64,000 nt of DNA from Pseudoalteromonas aliena SW19 (GTDB lineage Bacteria; Pseudomonadota; Gammaproteobacteria; Enterobacterales; Alteromonadaceae): contig NZ_AQGU01000025.1 of NCBI RefSeq assembly GCF_014905615.1, positions 930,001 through 994,000 on the forward strand, written 5' to 3'. The translations under genes and the position numbers were made by a program. The notes under the pieces are model-generated. The model made no database searches. It had not been told where the DNA came from and saw only the letters and a program-made list of their open reading frames with translations. Of this stretch, positions 36,201 to 45,275 are shown piece after piece. Position 1 is the stretch's first letter; each line of letters begins with the position of its first letter.

Positions 36201-39200
36201 CTTCAGTTACGGTAATAGCAAATGATTTTTTAAAGGTCGCAGCACTATCGTTTGTTTGTATACAAACAGTGTAAATACCCAGTGGCAATGCGGCTTTTGT
36301 TTCTAACGTATTGCCATTGATTTGGAAAGAGCTATTGCCTGTACTTGCAGTACAGCTGCCCGCAGCCAATGACGTTGATGAAACTAACGAATAAGTATGA
36401 CTGCTCGAATCGGGATCAGTCGTTGTTAATAATCCAACATCAGCACCGGCACCAACAATTGATTCACTAATCGTAGAGCTTGAAAGGTTGATATCAGTAG
36501 GTGCATTGTTTTCACCCACGACGCTAACTGTAGAGGATCCAAAACTGCCAATTGCTCTATCATCGCCACCATTAGCTGTGCCGCCGCTGTCTTTTATTGA
36601 TGTAAGTGTAACAACTCTATTATCGGTGGTTGGTGATTCACTGGTGTTTTTATATTGTAAAAACGGCACATAGTTTTGCCATACCGCAGCTGAATCGGTT
36701 GCGCTAACCGTTACCGTTGCTGTTGAACCACTTAACGTGACCACGTAGCTAAAATTAACGGCTCCCGAATACGTGCCCGATGCATTATGCTCTAAGTTGA
36801 TAAGATCGGTGCCAAATTGAAGGAACTCATGACCCGTGTCTTTTACATTAGTTATTGTTAGTGATATTTGTTCAATATCTTGCCCACTCTCAACCGTACT
36901 AATAGAAGCTGAAGAGAAAATCCCCACTGCTGAGCCATTTTCTGTAAAGGTTGGATTAGCCCCCACTGCTGATACCGTAGGCGCATCGTTAACCGAGGTA
37001 ATAGTAACTGACGCCTGATTAGTACCTGTGCTATCTACGACTCCATCATTAAAGGTATAGTCAAGCACAGTTGCATTTAGAGGAATATCTGAGTTATTGG
37101 CGTAGGTAATTGCTTGCGCAACAGAATCTACGATTGCAGAAGTAGCATTGCTATTAAATGTTAGCGTTAAAGTGCCTGCCGAGTTTGTGGTAACAGTCCC
37201 TATATTATTAGCATTGTAACTAAATGTATTGCCTTCAGTTAACGTCCCTAATAGCCCCGAATGACCAAATCGATCTTCGGCACTCGCACCGCCGCGTCGT
37301 CGAATAGTTAAGCTAGCATTGTTGTAATCCCCTGCGTTGCTGTTAAGTGCATCAAGCTCTGCATCTGCAATGGTCATATCACTATCAATGGTGACTGCAC
37401 TGAAACCTTCGATAAACGTAGCACCGCCATTAAGCGAGCTAAATGTAGGTGCTGAGTTTGCTGAAACAAATGTAATGAGCGTGTCAGAGCCGCTATCAGC
37501 AACCGTAAAAGCTAAATCATTGCCAGGCGCATTAGTAAGTGAAAGAGTCAGTTCAGAAATATTAAAATCGGTGGCGTTGGTATCTACTTCTAATGTACTC
37601 GTGCCATTAAAACGCACGTTACTGGCTGAAAGCCCTGTAATACCAGCAATAGTAATACGATCGCCTGCGGCTAAATCGGTAATGGTATCGCCTGATAATT
37701 GAGATGAGCTACCTACAAAATTATCATTACCTGCGTTACCTGTTAACGTATCTGTACCAGCGCCTGGGCGTAAAGTATCAGCCCCAGAGCCGCCTTTAAG
37801 TACATCATCACCATTAAAATCTGATGAGGTCATTGTTAAAATGTCAGCGCTAAATGCACTTGCATCTAGCGTCACTGCAGCTGTAATAGCACTGCCACTA
37901 GCATTAGAAAAAGACACAACGCCAGCATCAGTATTAAAATTATCGGTTAAGGTGATAGTCGTGTTGCTATTAGTGCCGATTGCCAGATTTTCAATACCCG
38001 ATACCGTGGTGCTGGAAAAATTAAAAATACCACCATCCATAAGTTTTAGCGTATCAGCGCCAGCAGAGCCTGTAATGGCAGTATTAAAATCATTAATATT
38101 ATTAACATCAATTGCTACTGTCGCTGTAGAGGCTAAGCTTAATGTACCAATATTAAAGAATGAGCCAGAAGTCACGTCAGCACCGTCAGTGACACTCACC
38201 TTATCTGCAGCATTTAGCTCTGAGGTTAATGAACCACTAAACCCAGCGCCACCAAGTGCAAAGGTCATTGCTGTATTACTAGATCTATCTATTATACTTT
38301 GAGTCGCTGAGACTATCGTAATTGTTCTACTGTTTGAAGAGTCATCAAATACGTTGTAAGTTTCAACATCACTGAAAGTAGAAAAATCACCATCGCCATA
38401 AACATCAATTGTTTCAGAACCTATTGCAGATATAGTGCCTGTAAAACCTGCATGTTGCGAACGCGTTATTGAAACCCTTGCACCACTGCTAAGTGTTAGG
38501 TTTTCAATATTGGAAACTGTTGCAGCGGTAATATCTCCCGTATTACTGATAGACAGCGTATCGTTAACGCTTGCTTCACCTGTTATTGTGCCAGTAAACG
38601 TTAATCCACTGACATCAAACGTATTTGCGTCGGTTGTTGATGCGCTTGTTACATTAACAGACGAAGAACCTAACGTAATTGTTCGTGTATTTGTTGAATC
38701 ATCACCAACGTTAAACGCTTCAATATTGCTAAGTGTTGTAAAGTTACCATCACCCGAAACCGTAATCGTTTCAGCGCTTGGCGCTGTAATCGCACCTGTA
38801 AATGTACTCACTTGCGCTGCAGATAAAGCCACCGATGAGTTTGCTGCGAGGGTTAAGTTTTCAAAACTAGACATTGTAGCACTTGTGGTGTCGGCACCTG
38901 TTGCCATGCTTAATGTATCGGTACCACCATTTGCATTGAGTGTACCTGTAACCGTTAAACCTGCAATATTTAGCGTATCATTGCCCGTGCTGCCGGTTAT
39001 ATTTTGTGAGCCATTTGATAAGGCAATTGTGTTTGCACTACCGAGTACATACGTTTCAATATCATTCGCAGCAATTAAACCATTAGTTGCGTCTGAAATG
39101 GTAATTTGATCAGTGCCTGAGCCTGTGATTGTAGTAAACGCGTTATGCTGCGCTACTTTCATAGTCAGAGATCCACCGCCGCTCAGATTAAGTGTTTCAA

Positions 39201-41343
39201 AGTTTGAGATTGTCGCAGCGGCTATACTTGCACCATCGATAAGTAGAAGTGTATCAGTACCATCCCCACCATCGAGGGTTCCTCTGTACGCAAAGTTAGA
39301 AATATCGACTGAATCAGCTAAATTACTACCTGTAACCGACTGGTCTCTGTCTACAAGCGTTAATGCAATGGGTGTGTTCAAAACGTATGTTGCGATCGCG
39401 CTATTTGCCGTTAAATTTGCATCGCCCCCACTGCCTGCTGTAATCGTAAAGACAGGAGCTCCGCTCCCCGAAATCGTTGTAAATTGCTCATGCTGCGCTT
39501 CACTTAGCGTTAAAGTAGCGCTGCTAGGCACTGATAATGTTTCAAAGCCTGTTAATGTAGTAAAAGCCGTTAAATCGGATCCAGTCGGAACGTGAATGGT
39601 ATCTGTACCAGTACCACCATCAGCCACTGAACCTGTAATATGTGATGGATTACTTATCGTTAATGTTTCGGAGTCACTACTAAACGTTATTGCCGGATTT
39701 AAATTTGTACCATCTAAGGTGCTAAAACCCGCTGCTGTAGAGCTAGCTGCTGTAAGATTAGCCACTGAAATTGTCGCGGTACGGCTAGTACTGTTTTCAG
39801 TGCCATCATTGATAACAACTGATACTGTCCGCGAAGTTGTGTTGGGCGACGAACTGGTATTGTTATACGTGATTGCTTTAAGGAAAGTGGTAACTTCAGC
39901 CGTTGTTGCAGTTGCACCTGTAATAGAAATTGTATCTTGTAAACTAATATCTGATGCACCACTAATTCCACTCAGTGCATTTTGCGCACTGGCAGATACA
40001 TTAAGACCTTCTGAGGCGCCATCTTGATCATTTGTTAATGCAACGGTTATTGTTGTTATTGAGTCGCCATCACTATCACCGGCTTCAGCATCGGGTGCAA
40101 TATTTACAGCACCACTACCTTCGGTAAATGATACTGAACTCCCTGTACCTGGAATCCCACCATTTAAATCAACAACAGGCGCTGAATTAACAGGAGTTGA
40201 AGACAAGTTAGTGATGGCAAGGTTGTCAATTTTTAACCAGCTAAGAGTAGAGTTATCAGAATAAGCTATTTTTAACCATTTTATTTCTGTAAATAACGCA
40301 CCAGAAGCATTTACAGTCTCGCTGCTACCGCTCGGTAAAGTCCCGCTATCCGCTACGCCTCCTTTATCCGTTGTTAGTCGTATAACTCTATTAATACCAC
40401 TTGAGTTATAAACATATAAACTAGATAAATCAAACGTTTCGTTATTTGTAAAATATATTTTACTGTATGTCTGAGTTGATGAGTCTGTAGATATATAAAC
40501 ATAGCCCGCTGAAAAATTATATAAATCTTGACCCCCACCAGCCCCAGACTTAACTTTTATGCTGTAGCTGGTACCCGGTATTATATAACTCTTATTATTA
40601 GCGTATCCCGTAGGTACATTATCAAAATTCAATGTACCATCAAACGCTAACACCTCAGAAAAGTCAATCAAGGCTCGCTCTGAAAATGGTCTATCAGCAA
40701 AATCGACATCCCCTTTAACTATTTCTAAATCCCAATCTCCGCCTTTATGACTATTACCGGTTAAATCGTTAGAAGCGGCTACATCAAGCTCCGTTGACTG
40801 ACTAAAGAGTGTTAAAAATTGATCGCCTTGCAGACCCTTACCAATGTCACAGCCATAAAAAAAAACATCCCCACCAGGTTTTACAGCCCCCTTAAATACC
40901 GCCATAAATTGTGGGTTACTTTCAATAACCGCAGTATTTATTTGGCTGTTACCTAGTTGTAGCTCGCCACTGCGCCCATGAGAAAATATACTCACGCTCT
41001 CTAACTGTTGGTAACGACCAAGCAACTCTTCAAGTTGATTTATACCTGATTCATCAGCATTGAGTTCAACAATCTCTGTCTCTGCATTTAAATCGCTATA
41101 AAATAAGGCTTTATCAGGTACTCCCGCATCGATAATGACTAGATGGTTAACACTGCTTGCAGCAGTTAACACAAGATCATCAGCCTTTGCCTTAAATGAA
41201 TTAATACTTGGCACTATAAGTGGGGTGAGTTTAAACTCTGATTGCACTGGCACTTGTACACTCTGTGCAATGCCTGCGGTTTGAGTGAGCCCTAAAACCG
41301 AACCGACAACAATAGAAATAGGCGATAAGGAGAATTTCAGCAT
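32653..41343 (-). CDS. Giant DUF4347 repeat surface protein fused to a C-terminal outer-membrane beta-barrel
   Basis: A 2896-residue protein. Residues 1-26 form a signal peptide. A DUF4347 domain at about 65-230 has SHG (His122) and GCDIG (Cys165), suggestive of a caspase-like fold. There follow several low-complexity Ser/Thr/Asp-rich repeats of about 100 residues and hemolysin-like calcium repeats (near residue 1171, GGSGADTL / GNAGNDNF). Next come cadherin- or VCBS-like NDAP..D and NDTDVDDD repeats, a Calx-beta (about 2070-2160) and a TSP3 segment (DSDGDLIPD, near 2285). The end is 'SGGSMGGLGLLLISVLV' plus RRR, a GlyGly-CTERM-like sorting tail. It continues in frame with MLPSFAIVTTSCLISTSAMA (residue 2696), a second signal peptide, and a beta-barrel of 201 residues ending KVRF. 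AAAGGA is 9 bases before the ATG. Likely an adhesin/biofilm protein. Confidence 0.85.
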   Translation of the reverse strand: MLKFSLSPISIVVGSVLGLTQTAGIAQSVQVPVQSEFKLTPLIVPSINSFKAKADDLVLTAASSVNHLVIIDAGVPDKALFYSDLNAETEIVELNADESGINQLEELLGRYQQLESVSIFSHGRSGELQLGNSQINTAVIESNPQFMAVFKGAVKPGGDVFFYGCDIGKGLQGDQFLTLFSQSTELDVAASNDLTGNSHKGGDWDLEIVKGDVDFADRPFSERALIDFSEVLAFDGTLNFDNVPTGYANNKSYIIPGTSYSIKVKSGAGGGQDLYNFSAGYVYISTDSSTQTYSKIYFTNNETFDLSSLYVYNSSGINRVIRLTTDKGGVADSGTLPSGSSETVNASGALFTEIKWLKIAYSDNSTLSWLKIDNLAITNLSSTPVNSAPVVDLNGGIPGTGSSVSFTEGSGAVNIAPDAEAGDSDGDSITTITVALTNDQDGASEGLNVSASAQNALSGISGASDISLQDTISITGATATTAEVTTFLKAITYNNTSSSPNTTSRTVSVVINDGTENSTSRTATISVANLTAASSTAAGFSTLDGTNLNPAITFSSDSETLTISNPSHITGSVADGGTGTDTIHVPTGSDLTAFTTLTGFETLSVPSSATLTLSEAQHEQFTTISGSGAPVFTITAGSGGDANLTANSAIATYVLNTPIALTLVDRDQSVTGSNLADSVDISNFAYRGTLDGGDGTDTLLLIDGASIAAATISNFETLNLSGGGSLTMKVAQHNAFTTITGSGTDQITISDATNGLIAANDIETYVLGSANTIALSNGSQNITGSTGNDTLNIAGLTVTGTLNANGGTDTLSMATGADTTSATMSSFENLTLAANSSVALSAAQVSTFTGAITAPSAETITVSGDGNFTTLSNIEAFNVGDDSTNTRTITLGSSSVNVTSASTTDANTFDVSGLTFTGTITGEASVNDTLSISNTGDITAATVSNIENLTLSSGARVSITRSQHAGFTGTISAIGSETIDVYGDGDFSTFSDVETYNVFDDSSNSRTITIVSATQSIIDRSSNTAMTFALGGAGFSGSLTSELNAADKVSVTDGADVTSGSFFNIGTLSLASTATVAIDVNNINDFNTAITGSAGADTLKLMDGGIFNFSSTTVSGIENLAIGTNSNTTITLTDNFNTDAGVVSFSNASGSAITAAVTLDASAFSADILTMTSSDFNGDDVLKGGSGADTLRPGAGTDTLTGNAGNDNFVGSSSQLSGDTITDLAAGDRITIAGITGLSASNVRFNGTSTLEVDTNATDFNISELTLSLTNAPGNDLAFTVADSGSDTLITFVSANSAPTFSSLNGGATFIEGFSAVTIDSDMTIADAELDALNSNAGDYNNASLTIRRRGGASAEDRFGHSGLLGTLTEGNTFSYNANNIGTVTTNSAGTLTLTFNSNATSAIVDSVAQAITYANNSDIPLNATVLDYTFNDGVVDSTGTNQASVTITSVNDAPTVSAVGANPTFTENGSAVGIFSSASISTVESGQDIEQISLTITNVKDTGHEFLQFGTDLINLEHNASGTYSGAVNFSYVVTLSGSTATVTVSATDSAAVWQNYVPFLQYKNTSESPTTDNRVVTLTSIKDSGGTANGGDDRAIGSFGSSTVSVVGENNAPTDINLSSSTISESIVGAGADVGLLTTTDPDSSSHTYSLVSSTSLAAGSCTASTGNSSFQINGNTLETKAALPLGIYTVCIQTNDSAATFKKSFAITVTEAPKPTNPEISGAPVTKVNQGEAYSFTPTATDPQNKALTFSIANKPSWASFSSATGNLLGTPVKTDVGLYPNIAITVSNGSEQASLPPFNLEVVSTNSAPVASNLSLELDEDSNISFSPDITDVDSDTLTISAVSQPQFGTLTKQANTFTYTPNANYFGPDSFNYLADDTKEKSAIATVNFTVASINDAPIANPDSYSLNSNADNSYPLDVLVNDTDVDDDELVIVSANASVGSVRIENGSLIYQAQASTKGAIQINYLIEDPDKETSRTTATLTLNNQADNVPTIETPADIDVNAKGLFTKVKLGVPSATDSEGNKLAVSLVNPSLLYAPGKHLVYWKAVDSSGLEAIATQNVNVSPLISLSKNSEIAENKTHSFNVFLNGEAPSYPVTIAYEVSGTADSSDHDLVSSELVINSGTQGQVNFTTYADSETEGNETVVITLADTLNLGAKSSATITIVENNVAPTISTSITQGSQQRSLVTIGNDLVTIKAVAQDANPNDNVTLKWVSEDNKLLNTSANENEFVFSTQSLTPGIYKVTVTAQDSGEPSLSTTKDVYVEVLTSLEALGQEDSDGDLIPDAQEGYGDSDGDGIPDYLDAISECNVMQEQVKDSDKFLVEGEPGVCVRKGVTVSQNATGGVQLLDSELPEDEGAINTGGLFDFIATGLPNAGDTYSIVIPQRKPISQNSVYRKLKEGQWIDFDTSGDNQLLSTAGEPGYCPPPRSSEWAQGLTEGAWCVQLQIVDGGPNDDDGKANRSIVDPGGVAIVRTSNQLPEANQDEITIGAGESTTIDVLKNDTDMDGDTLTLSGATADFGDVSIVDEQLLYTPPAGFVGVAIIEYSISDGKGGTSNSQVKVNLVINNAPTAVFDSATTTDNTSIEIDVLRNDSDIDGDELFVVNAVAAQGTVTININGTLQYTPKSGFDGVDIIDYTIKDSKGAKSTAQVKVTVSAVKSVAITNKSSGGSMGGLGLLLISVLVISRRRSMLPSFAIVTTSCLISTSAMADTWSFEATLGESKAKHSLVTKDNKANLVSIDDTDTSWSIGAYYDLSPNWEVAIRYIDLGEGRADLTAQTVKADADKLHQDYSRFVPVLPKGVAAEVGYRHMLAESLSTKVFLGAYRHQYKIQSSITDGARLEYKEHATKPYIGAALGYSVYKQTELLLKYTYYKVSKNDVSELSAGIKVRF

Positions 41344-41402
41344 GTATTCAATCCTTTAATATATTTATGGAGAACAACGTTTTTAATACCATTACTGGTA
41401 AA

Positions 41403-42227
41403 TTAAGGTGTTTTTTGTGTTATTAAACTTGCGTTACTGCCTTGTGGTTCTAACCAAAAAGCCATATCACTGTATTTTTTAAATAGTTCAGGAGGGAGTA
41501 CAGTTTTGCGACCGGTAAACTCCACTTTACTTTTAACTTGATGTAAGCCATCTGCGCCCAAATTTTTATCAAATTCACTGGCGTTATATGTCACATTTTC
41601 AAAGTCATGCGCAAAGTTCGGTAAGCCTAAAAACTGATAAATTAGAGCCACACTCTTTTCAGGTTTACTTACGAGCAAATCGTAGTCGATCAGTAATAAC
41701 TGATCCGAAAACTCACCATAAAAACCTTCTTTTAGCGCAGCCCAAGCACTACCAAAAGGCCCTTGATTAGACGCAATGTGCTCACAGCGGGTATACACGT
41801 TTTGTCGTGCTGCGGGGGAATAAATACGGCTAAATTCAAGACTGTTTTGCCTATAGACACGTTCAAAACTGTCCATTATCCAAGCTGGATTTCTGACTAA
41901 ACAAATCACTTTAAAATCATTACCAAATAAGGAATTTAAGATATTAAGCTTTGCAGTCCACAGTCTATTGGTATCAAAAATAATGGGCTTTTCAACATCT
42001 TGGTAATACCCAGACCACACCCCATGACATATATTCAAGCGCTGCGCTGAACTTATGCTACTAGCAAACTCACTCCCAGCTCCCATTTGCTCAAGTAAAC
42101 TAGTAACAAAACCAGCTACAGGGGTTGACATATCGGCATGAAAATCGGGGTTTTGCCGTAATATACCAGCCAATAATGTTGAGCCCGTCCTCGGTAAACC
42201 AGCGATAAAATGATAATGACGCGACAT
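41403..42227 (-). CDS. Sulfotransferase family protein
   Basis: A 274-residue enzyme. The 5'-phosphosulfate loop GLPRTGSTLL at residues 10-19 and the 3'-phosphate segment (RNPAWIMDSFERVYRQNS, with the conserved Arg and Ser) are intact. It probably transfers sulfate from PAPS to a protein, peptide or glycan, in the cytosol. It is 6 bases from the tail-collar gene and 59 bases upstream of the giant surface-protein gene on the same strand, so its acceptor could belong to this cluster. PAPS synthesis genes are not in the window. Confidence 0.88.
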   Translation of the reverse strand: MSRHYHFIAGLPRTGSTLLAGILRQNPDFHADMSTPVAGFVTSLLEQMGAGSEFASSISSAQRLNICHGVWSGYYQDVEKPIIFDTNRLWTAKLNILNSLFGNDFKVICLVRNPAWIMDSFERVYRQNSLEFSRIYSPAARQNVYTRCEHIASNQGPFGSAWAALKEGFYGEFSDQLLLIDYDLLVSKPEKSVALIYQFLGLPNFAHDFENVTYNASEFDKNLGADGLHQVKSKVEFTGRKTVLPPELFKKYSDMAFWLEPQGSNASLITQKTP

Positions 42228-42233
42228 AAATAG

Positions 42234-42935
42234 TTAACTCCGACTCGGATAAATCCCTTGCATTGCGATGATATGATGCATAGCAACAAATGGTGACTGA
42301 GAATAAAGCGATTGGCCACCACCATGTAAATTAACGATACCTGTTAAACTATTCGCGGGCAGAGTTAGGGCAATGTTATCTTGTGCTGGAACATCAAATG
42401 TATCAACTGTCACATTACCAATACTGATCAATGAACTTGGTGCCGTAGATTGATATATTTTTTCTTGTTTATCAGGCCCACCACCAGCAACAACCGTAGC
42501 AAGTACTGCACCTGCTGTTGGTTCTCCACTATTAGCATCTTGTGTTGTTGCAATGTTTGCAGCTCCCGTTACTCCACTTATCGTCTGCCCAGGAATACTG
42601 ACAGAAACTGACTGTGCAAAACTTGGCAATGCAATCACACTTTGCATCGGTGGCAAATTATTAGATGTAATTTTACTAAATTCTCTTCCGCCAAGCTCGC
42701 CCCACTCACGACTGGACAAGCCAGCCCCACTACCAACACCTACCGGTGTACGTCCTCTGATATCTGGTAACGCCATTGACGAACGGCCGTCACCACCATA
42801 AATAGTACCAACAAGTGAAAAAAGGGCGGTATTTTGAGCAATACTCAATAGCTGTCCTGCACATATAGCCCAACCTCTAGGGGCAAAATTTCCTGCAAAA
42901 ATCTCCACTTCGCCTAAAAATGGGTCTGCGCTCAT
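42234..42935 (-). CDS. Phage tail collar domain protein (MdpB-like)
   Basis: A 233-residue protein with a clear tail-collar domain: 'FLGEVEIFAGNFAPRGWAICAGQLLSIAQNTALFSLVGTIYGGDGRSSMALPDIRGRTPVG' (about residues 6-65, quoted here in part in the family pattern: EIFAGNFAPRGW, CAGQLL, GTIYGGDG, LPDLRGR-type). The rest is Gly/Ser-rich beta structure. It has no signal peptide. There are no other phage genes, so it is a domesticated member of the kind found as tandem accessory genes in marine bacteria. Its position between sulfotransferase and formyltransferase-like genes suggests it is a modified substrate or a surface-displayed part, which is inference. Confidence 0.85.
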   Translation of the reverse strand: MSADPFLGEVEIFAGNFAPRGWAICAGQLLSIAQNTALFSLVGTIYGGDGRSSMALPDIRGRTPVGVGSGAGLSSREWGELGGREFSKITSNNLPPMQSVIALPSFAQSVSVSIPGQTISGVTGAANIATTQDANSGEPTAGAVLATVVAGGGPDKQEKIYQSTAPSSLISIGNVTVDTFDVPAQDNIALTLPANSLTGIVNLHGGGQSLYSQSPFVAMHHIIAMQGIYPSRS

Positions 42936-42966
42936 AACGTATTTCCTTTTAAAATAATTTATATAA

Positions 42967-43893
42967 TTACAATTGCATACCAGCTGTAATATTAGCTAAA
43001 GATGCAAAACGATAACCTGAAATACACCCAAACTGACATGAAACAATATCTAATGCCACTGAGCCTTGTTTAGTCTGCACAACTAACCCTTGTGACTTGT
43101 CAATACTTAAGACCGTACCAGCTGACTCTGTGAATGAGGCTTGATCAACAAAGGATGCTTGTAGCACATTAAAATCACCAAATTTACCCGATAAAATAAA
43201 GCCACCATAAAGCGGGTTACCCGCTCTTGCCGCCGCGACTAAATCAACCGCGCTGTACTGTTCAAAAGACAATGTTAAATTATCATAGTTCAGGGCTGTC
43301 GCGACCTTGATTTGTTCAATGTCGGTATCTGATTGCCAATGCAAATTATCAAATTGTTCGAAGAAAATACTCAACACTTGTGGGATTGCAGATGCAACGC
43401 GAATAGCAAGGCTTTGATAAGTATCAAATGGATGAATGGCTATACTCTGCTGTAACGAAAATTGTAGGGGGTGTTCGCAGCTTAAGCGATAAACAGTTAG
43501 TAACAAATTATCTTGATGCTCTCTAATTTGCCAGTAGAGTGGATCAGTACCTTGATAATCTGATAACTTTGCAGGGTAAATTCCATAAGCATTACCATGA
43601 AAAAAATCAATAATCGTTTGACTTTGAGTTCCCGCATTAAAACAGCTCAAGGCCATTGATACTTGCCAATCATCGAGTTGTGCAAGCAACGTATCATCAT
43701 TATTCCATACTGAAAATTGTATATTTTGTGATGTGCAATGTGCTTGCAATTGACCAATTTCGCTTTGCATGTTATTTGTTTGCGTTGGCACTAATACTAC
43801 AGCGACTAACAACTGGCGCTGTATCAACATATCAATCGTAGGTATAGATAAACAACTTGAAGTAAATAACACCACCTTGCTAATTTGCTCCAT
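42967..43893 (-). CDS. Methionyl-tRNA formyltransferase-like protein with degenerate active site
   Basis: A 308-residue protein with the formyltransferase N-domain (about residues 5-180, 'NAYGIYPAKLSDYQGTDPLYW' matching the N-x-H-x-S-L-L-P-x-x-R-G pattern) and a Formyl_trans_C-like C-domain ('AARAGNPLYGGFIL ... GTVLSIDKSQGLVVQTKQG'). Asn101 is kept but the catalytic His is Tyr103, and the Asp of the LDTGD motif is not found. It may therefore bind a ligand without formyl transfer, or use altered chemistry. It overlaps the methyltransferase gene by 14 bases. It is not the housekeeping fmt. Confidence 0.7.
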   Translation of the reverse strand: MEQISKVVLFTSSCLSIPTIDMLIQRQLLVAVVLVPTQTNNMQSEIGQLQAHCTSQNIQFSVWNNDDTLLAQLDDWQVSMALSCFNAGTQSQTIIDFFHGNAYGIYPAKLSDYQGTDPLYWQIREHQDNLLLTVYRLSCEHPLQFSLQQSIAIHPFDTYQSLAIRVASAIPQVLSIFFEQFDNLHWQSDTDIEQIKVATALNYDNLTLSFEQYSAVDLVAAARAGNPLYGGFILSGKFGDFNVLQASFVDQASFTESAGTVLSIDKSQGLVVQTKQGSVALDIVSCQFGCISGYRFASLANITAGMQL

Positions 43894-45133
43894 AGTGTAC
43901 CTCTTCGTCAGCTTTCGTCGGCAAAAAACCTGTCAAACCGGTAAGCTTATAATAAAAATCTATTTTATCTTTTTTTGTAAGTAATAAACCATCTACTGCG
44001 GGGGCTTTTGGTACAAAATCAATACATACCGAAAACATAGGCAATGGATGCGTAATGCCTGACTGATATTGCTGTAACCAATGCCCATTATACGTCATTA
44101 CTTCAGCGTAAAGGACAAGCGTTAGTTCACTTACATCAGTGGCTGTTTGAGGAATAGAAACTGTGTTACAGCGTACAACTTGTTGTTCCCCAAGAGCAAT
44201 TATATCTAGCGTGAGCAAACTATAACGATCAAGAGTTAATATATTTCCCAGCTCAATTCTTTCATTCAACGTATCTTGATTTAATATCGGATTCGCAGCA
44301 TCGCTTTGCGGTTGCAGCCACTGTTCAACATATTCTCGTTGGCAATTAACTAATGCAGCATTAACCATGATTTTACACGGTAACATTACTCCATGATGGC
44401 TTAATTGAGAGGCAAAGTTTCTGCATATACTCAAATGAGCTTCTTTAGAAAAACCATGCTGAAATGCCTCAGCAATAAAAATATCAAACGCTTTGTTACC
44501 TTTAAACAAAGCAGCATCAGCCTCGTAAATGCCATCGATATAGTCATTAAGTTGCAACTCATTAACTAACACCTTGAGAGATTTGATCGCTCCAGGTTGA
44601 ATATCGACTAAAGAAATGCGTACTTTTTGTGGTGAAATAATTTTTTGCTGATCCATATACAGCAAAATAGGTAATAATAACGGGGCGAATGGCCCACAAG
44701 CTGGGTAGACAATATTTATTTGCGAATCCCGTTGTTGTAAATCATTAATAAGCTCAAAAATCCCTTTGTAGAAACGGGTGTTGCGATGTACATCTTTTAT
44801 TGTTGTTGTGCAGTTTAAAACCGACATCACTAGGCCATGTTGATTAATATACTGTTTTGTCATTTCAACTTCATGCAATTGAGCTTGCCTAAGGACTTTC
44901 ATTGCTTCTTCGTAAGCGTCAACAAAAAGTTTTTCAATTAACACAGCATCGTCTCTTTCAGTCAGTGCTTGATCTGCGATTGCTAAAAAAGACTGCTGTA
45001 GAGTCAACGCTGTAGCTGGTTGCTGTTTAAGCAAACTAATTTGATCGCGCAGTGCCTGATTAAGTAACCCAGTTACAACTGGCTCTTCACTAATACATGC
45101 GGCTGACTTAGACAATTGATGGTGTAGCACCAC
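43880..45133 (-). CDS. PRMT-like class I methyltransferase, first of two
   Basis: A 417-residue protein with a central SAM-binding fold: motif I INIVYPACGPFAPLLLPILL (near residue 140), then SLVDIQPGAIKSLKVL, then FDIFIAEAFQHGFSKEAHLSI and a C-terminal beta-rich half. The layout matches that of the 46883 protein and, more distantly, protein arginine methyltransferases. Motif I is poor in Gly (PACGPFAP), so activity is uncertain. The start is GTG 45133 with AAGGAG nearby (a second GTG is 3 bases further). The function is unknown, probably modification of a protein or peptide of this cluster. Confidence 0.72.
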   Translation of the reverse strand: MVLHHQLSKSAACISEEPVVTGLLNQALRDQISLLKQQPATALTLQQSFLAIADQALTERDDAVLIEKLFVDAYEEAMKVLRQAQLHEVEMTKQYINQHGLVMSVLNCTTTIKDVHRNTRFYKGIFELINDLQQRDSQINIVYPACGPFAPLLLPILLYMDQQKIISPQKVRISLVDIQPGAIKSLKVLVNELQLNDYIDGIYEADAALFKGNKAFDIFIAEAFQHGFSKEAHLSICRNFASQLSHHGVMLPCKIMVNAALVNCQREYVEQWLQPQSDAANPILNQDTLNERIELGNILTLDRYSLLTLDIIALGEQQVVRCNTVSIPQTATDVSELTLVLYAEVMTYNGHWLQQYQSGITHPLPMFSVCIDFVPKAPAVDGLLLTKKDKIDFYYKLTGLTGFLPTKADEEVHYGAN

Positions 45134-45275
45134 ACACTCCTTATAATTTATAATATATATTTCTTAGCGTACAATGATGTAGCAATTAAACTGTGAAGCC
45201 ATCCATTTTATCAATATTATTGATTGCACAACTTGATCATGTATGGCCTCAAAAGCGTTCACTAATTAAAGGTGT

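Noticed and set aside
33128..40027. Several long open frames on the plus strand opposite the giant gene
   Set aside because: They mirror the Ser/Thr/Val/Asp-rich repeats of the giant protein, lack ribosome sites and domains, and are antisense shadows.
42234..42935. Prophage remnant suggested by the tail-collar protein
   Set aside because: No capsid, terminase, portal, integrase or lysis gene is nearby; tail-collar proteins are also common as stand-alone chromosomal genes.
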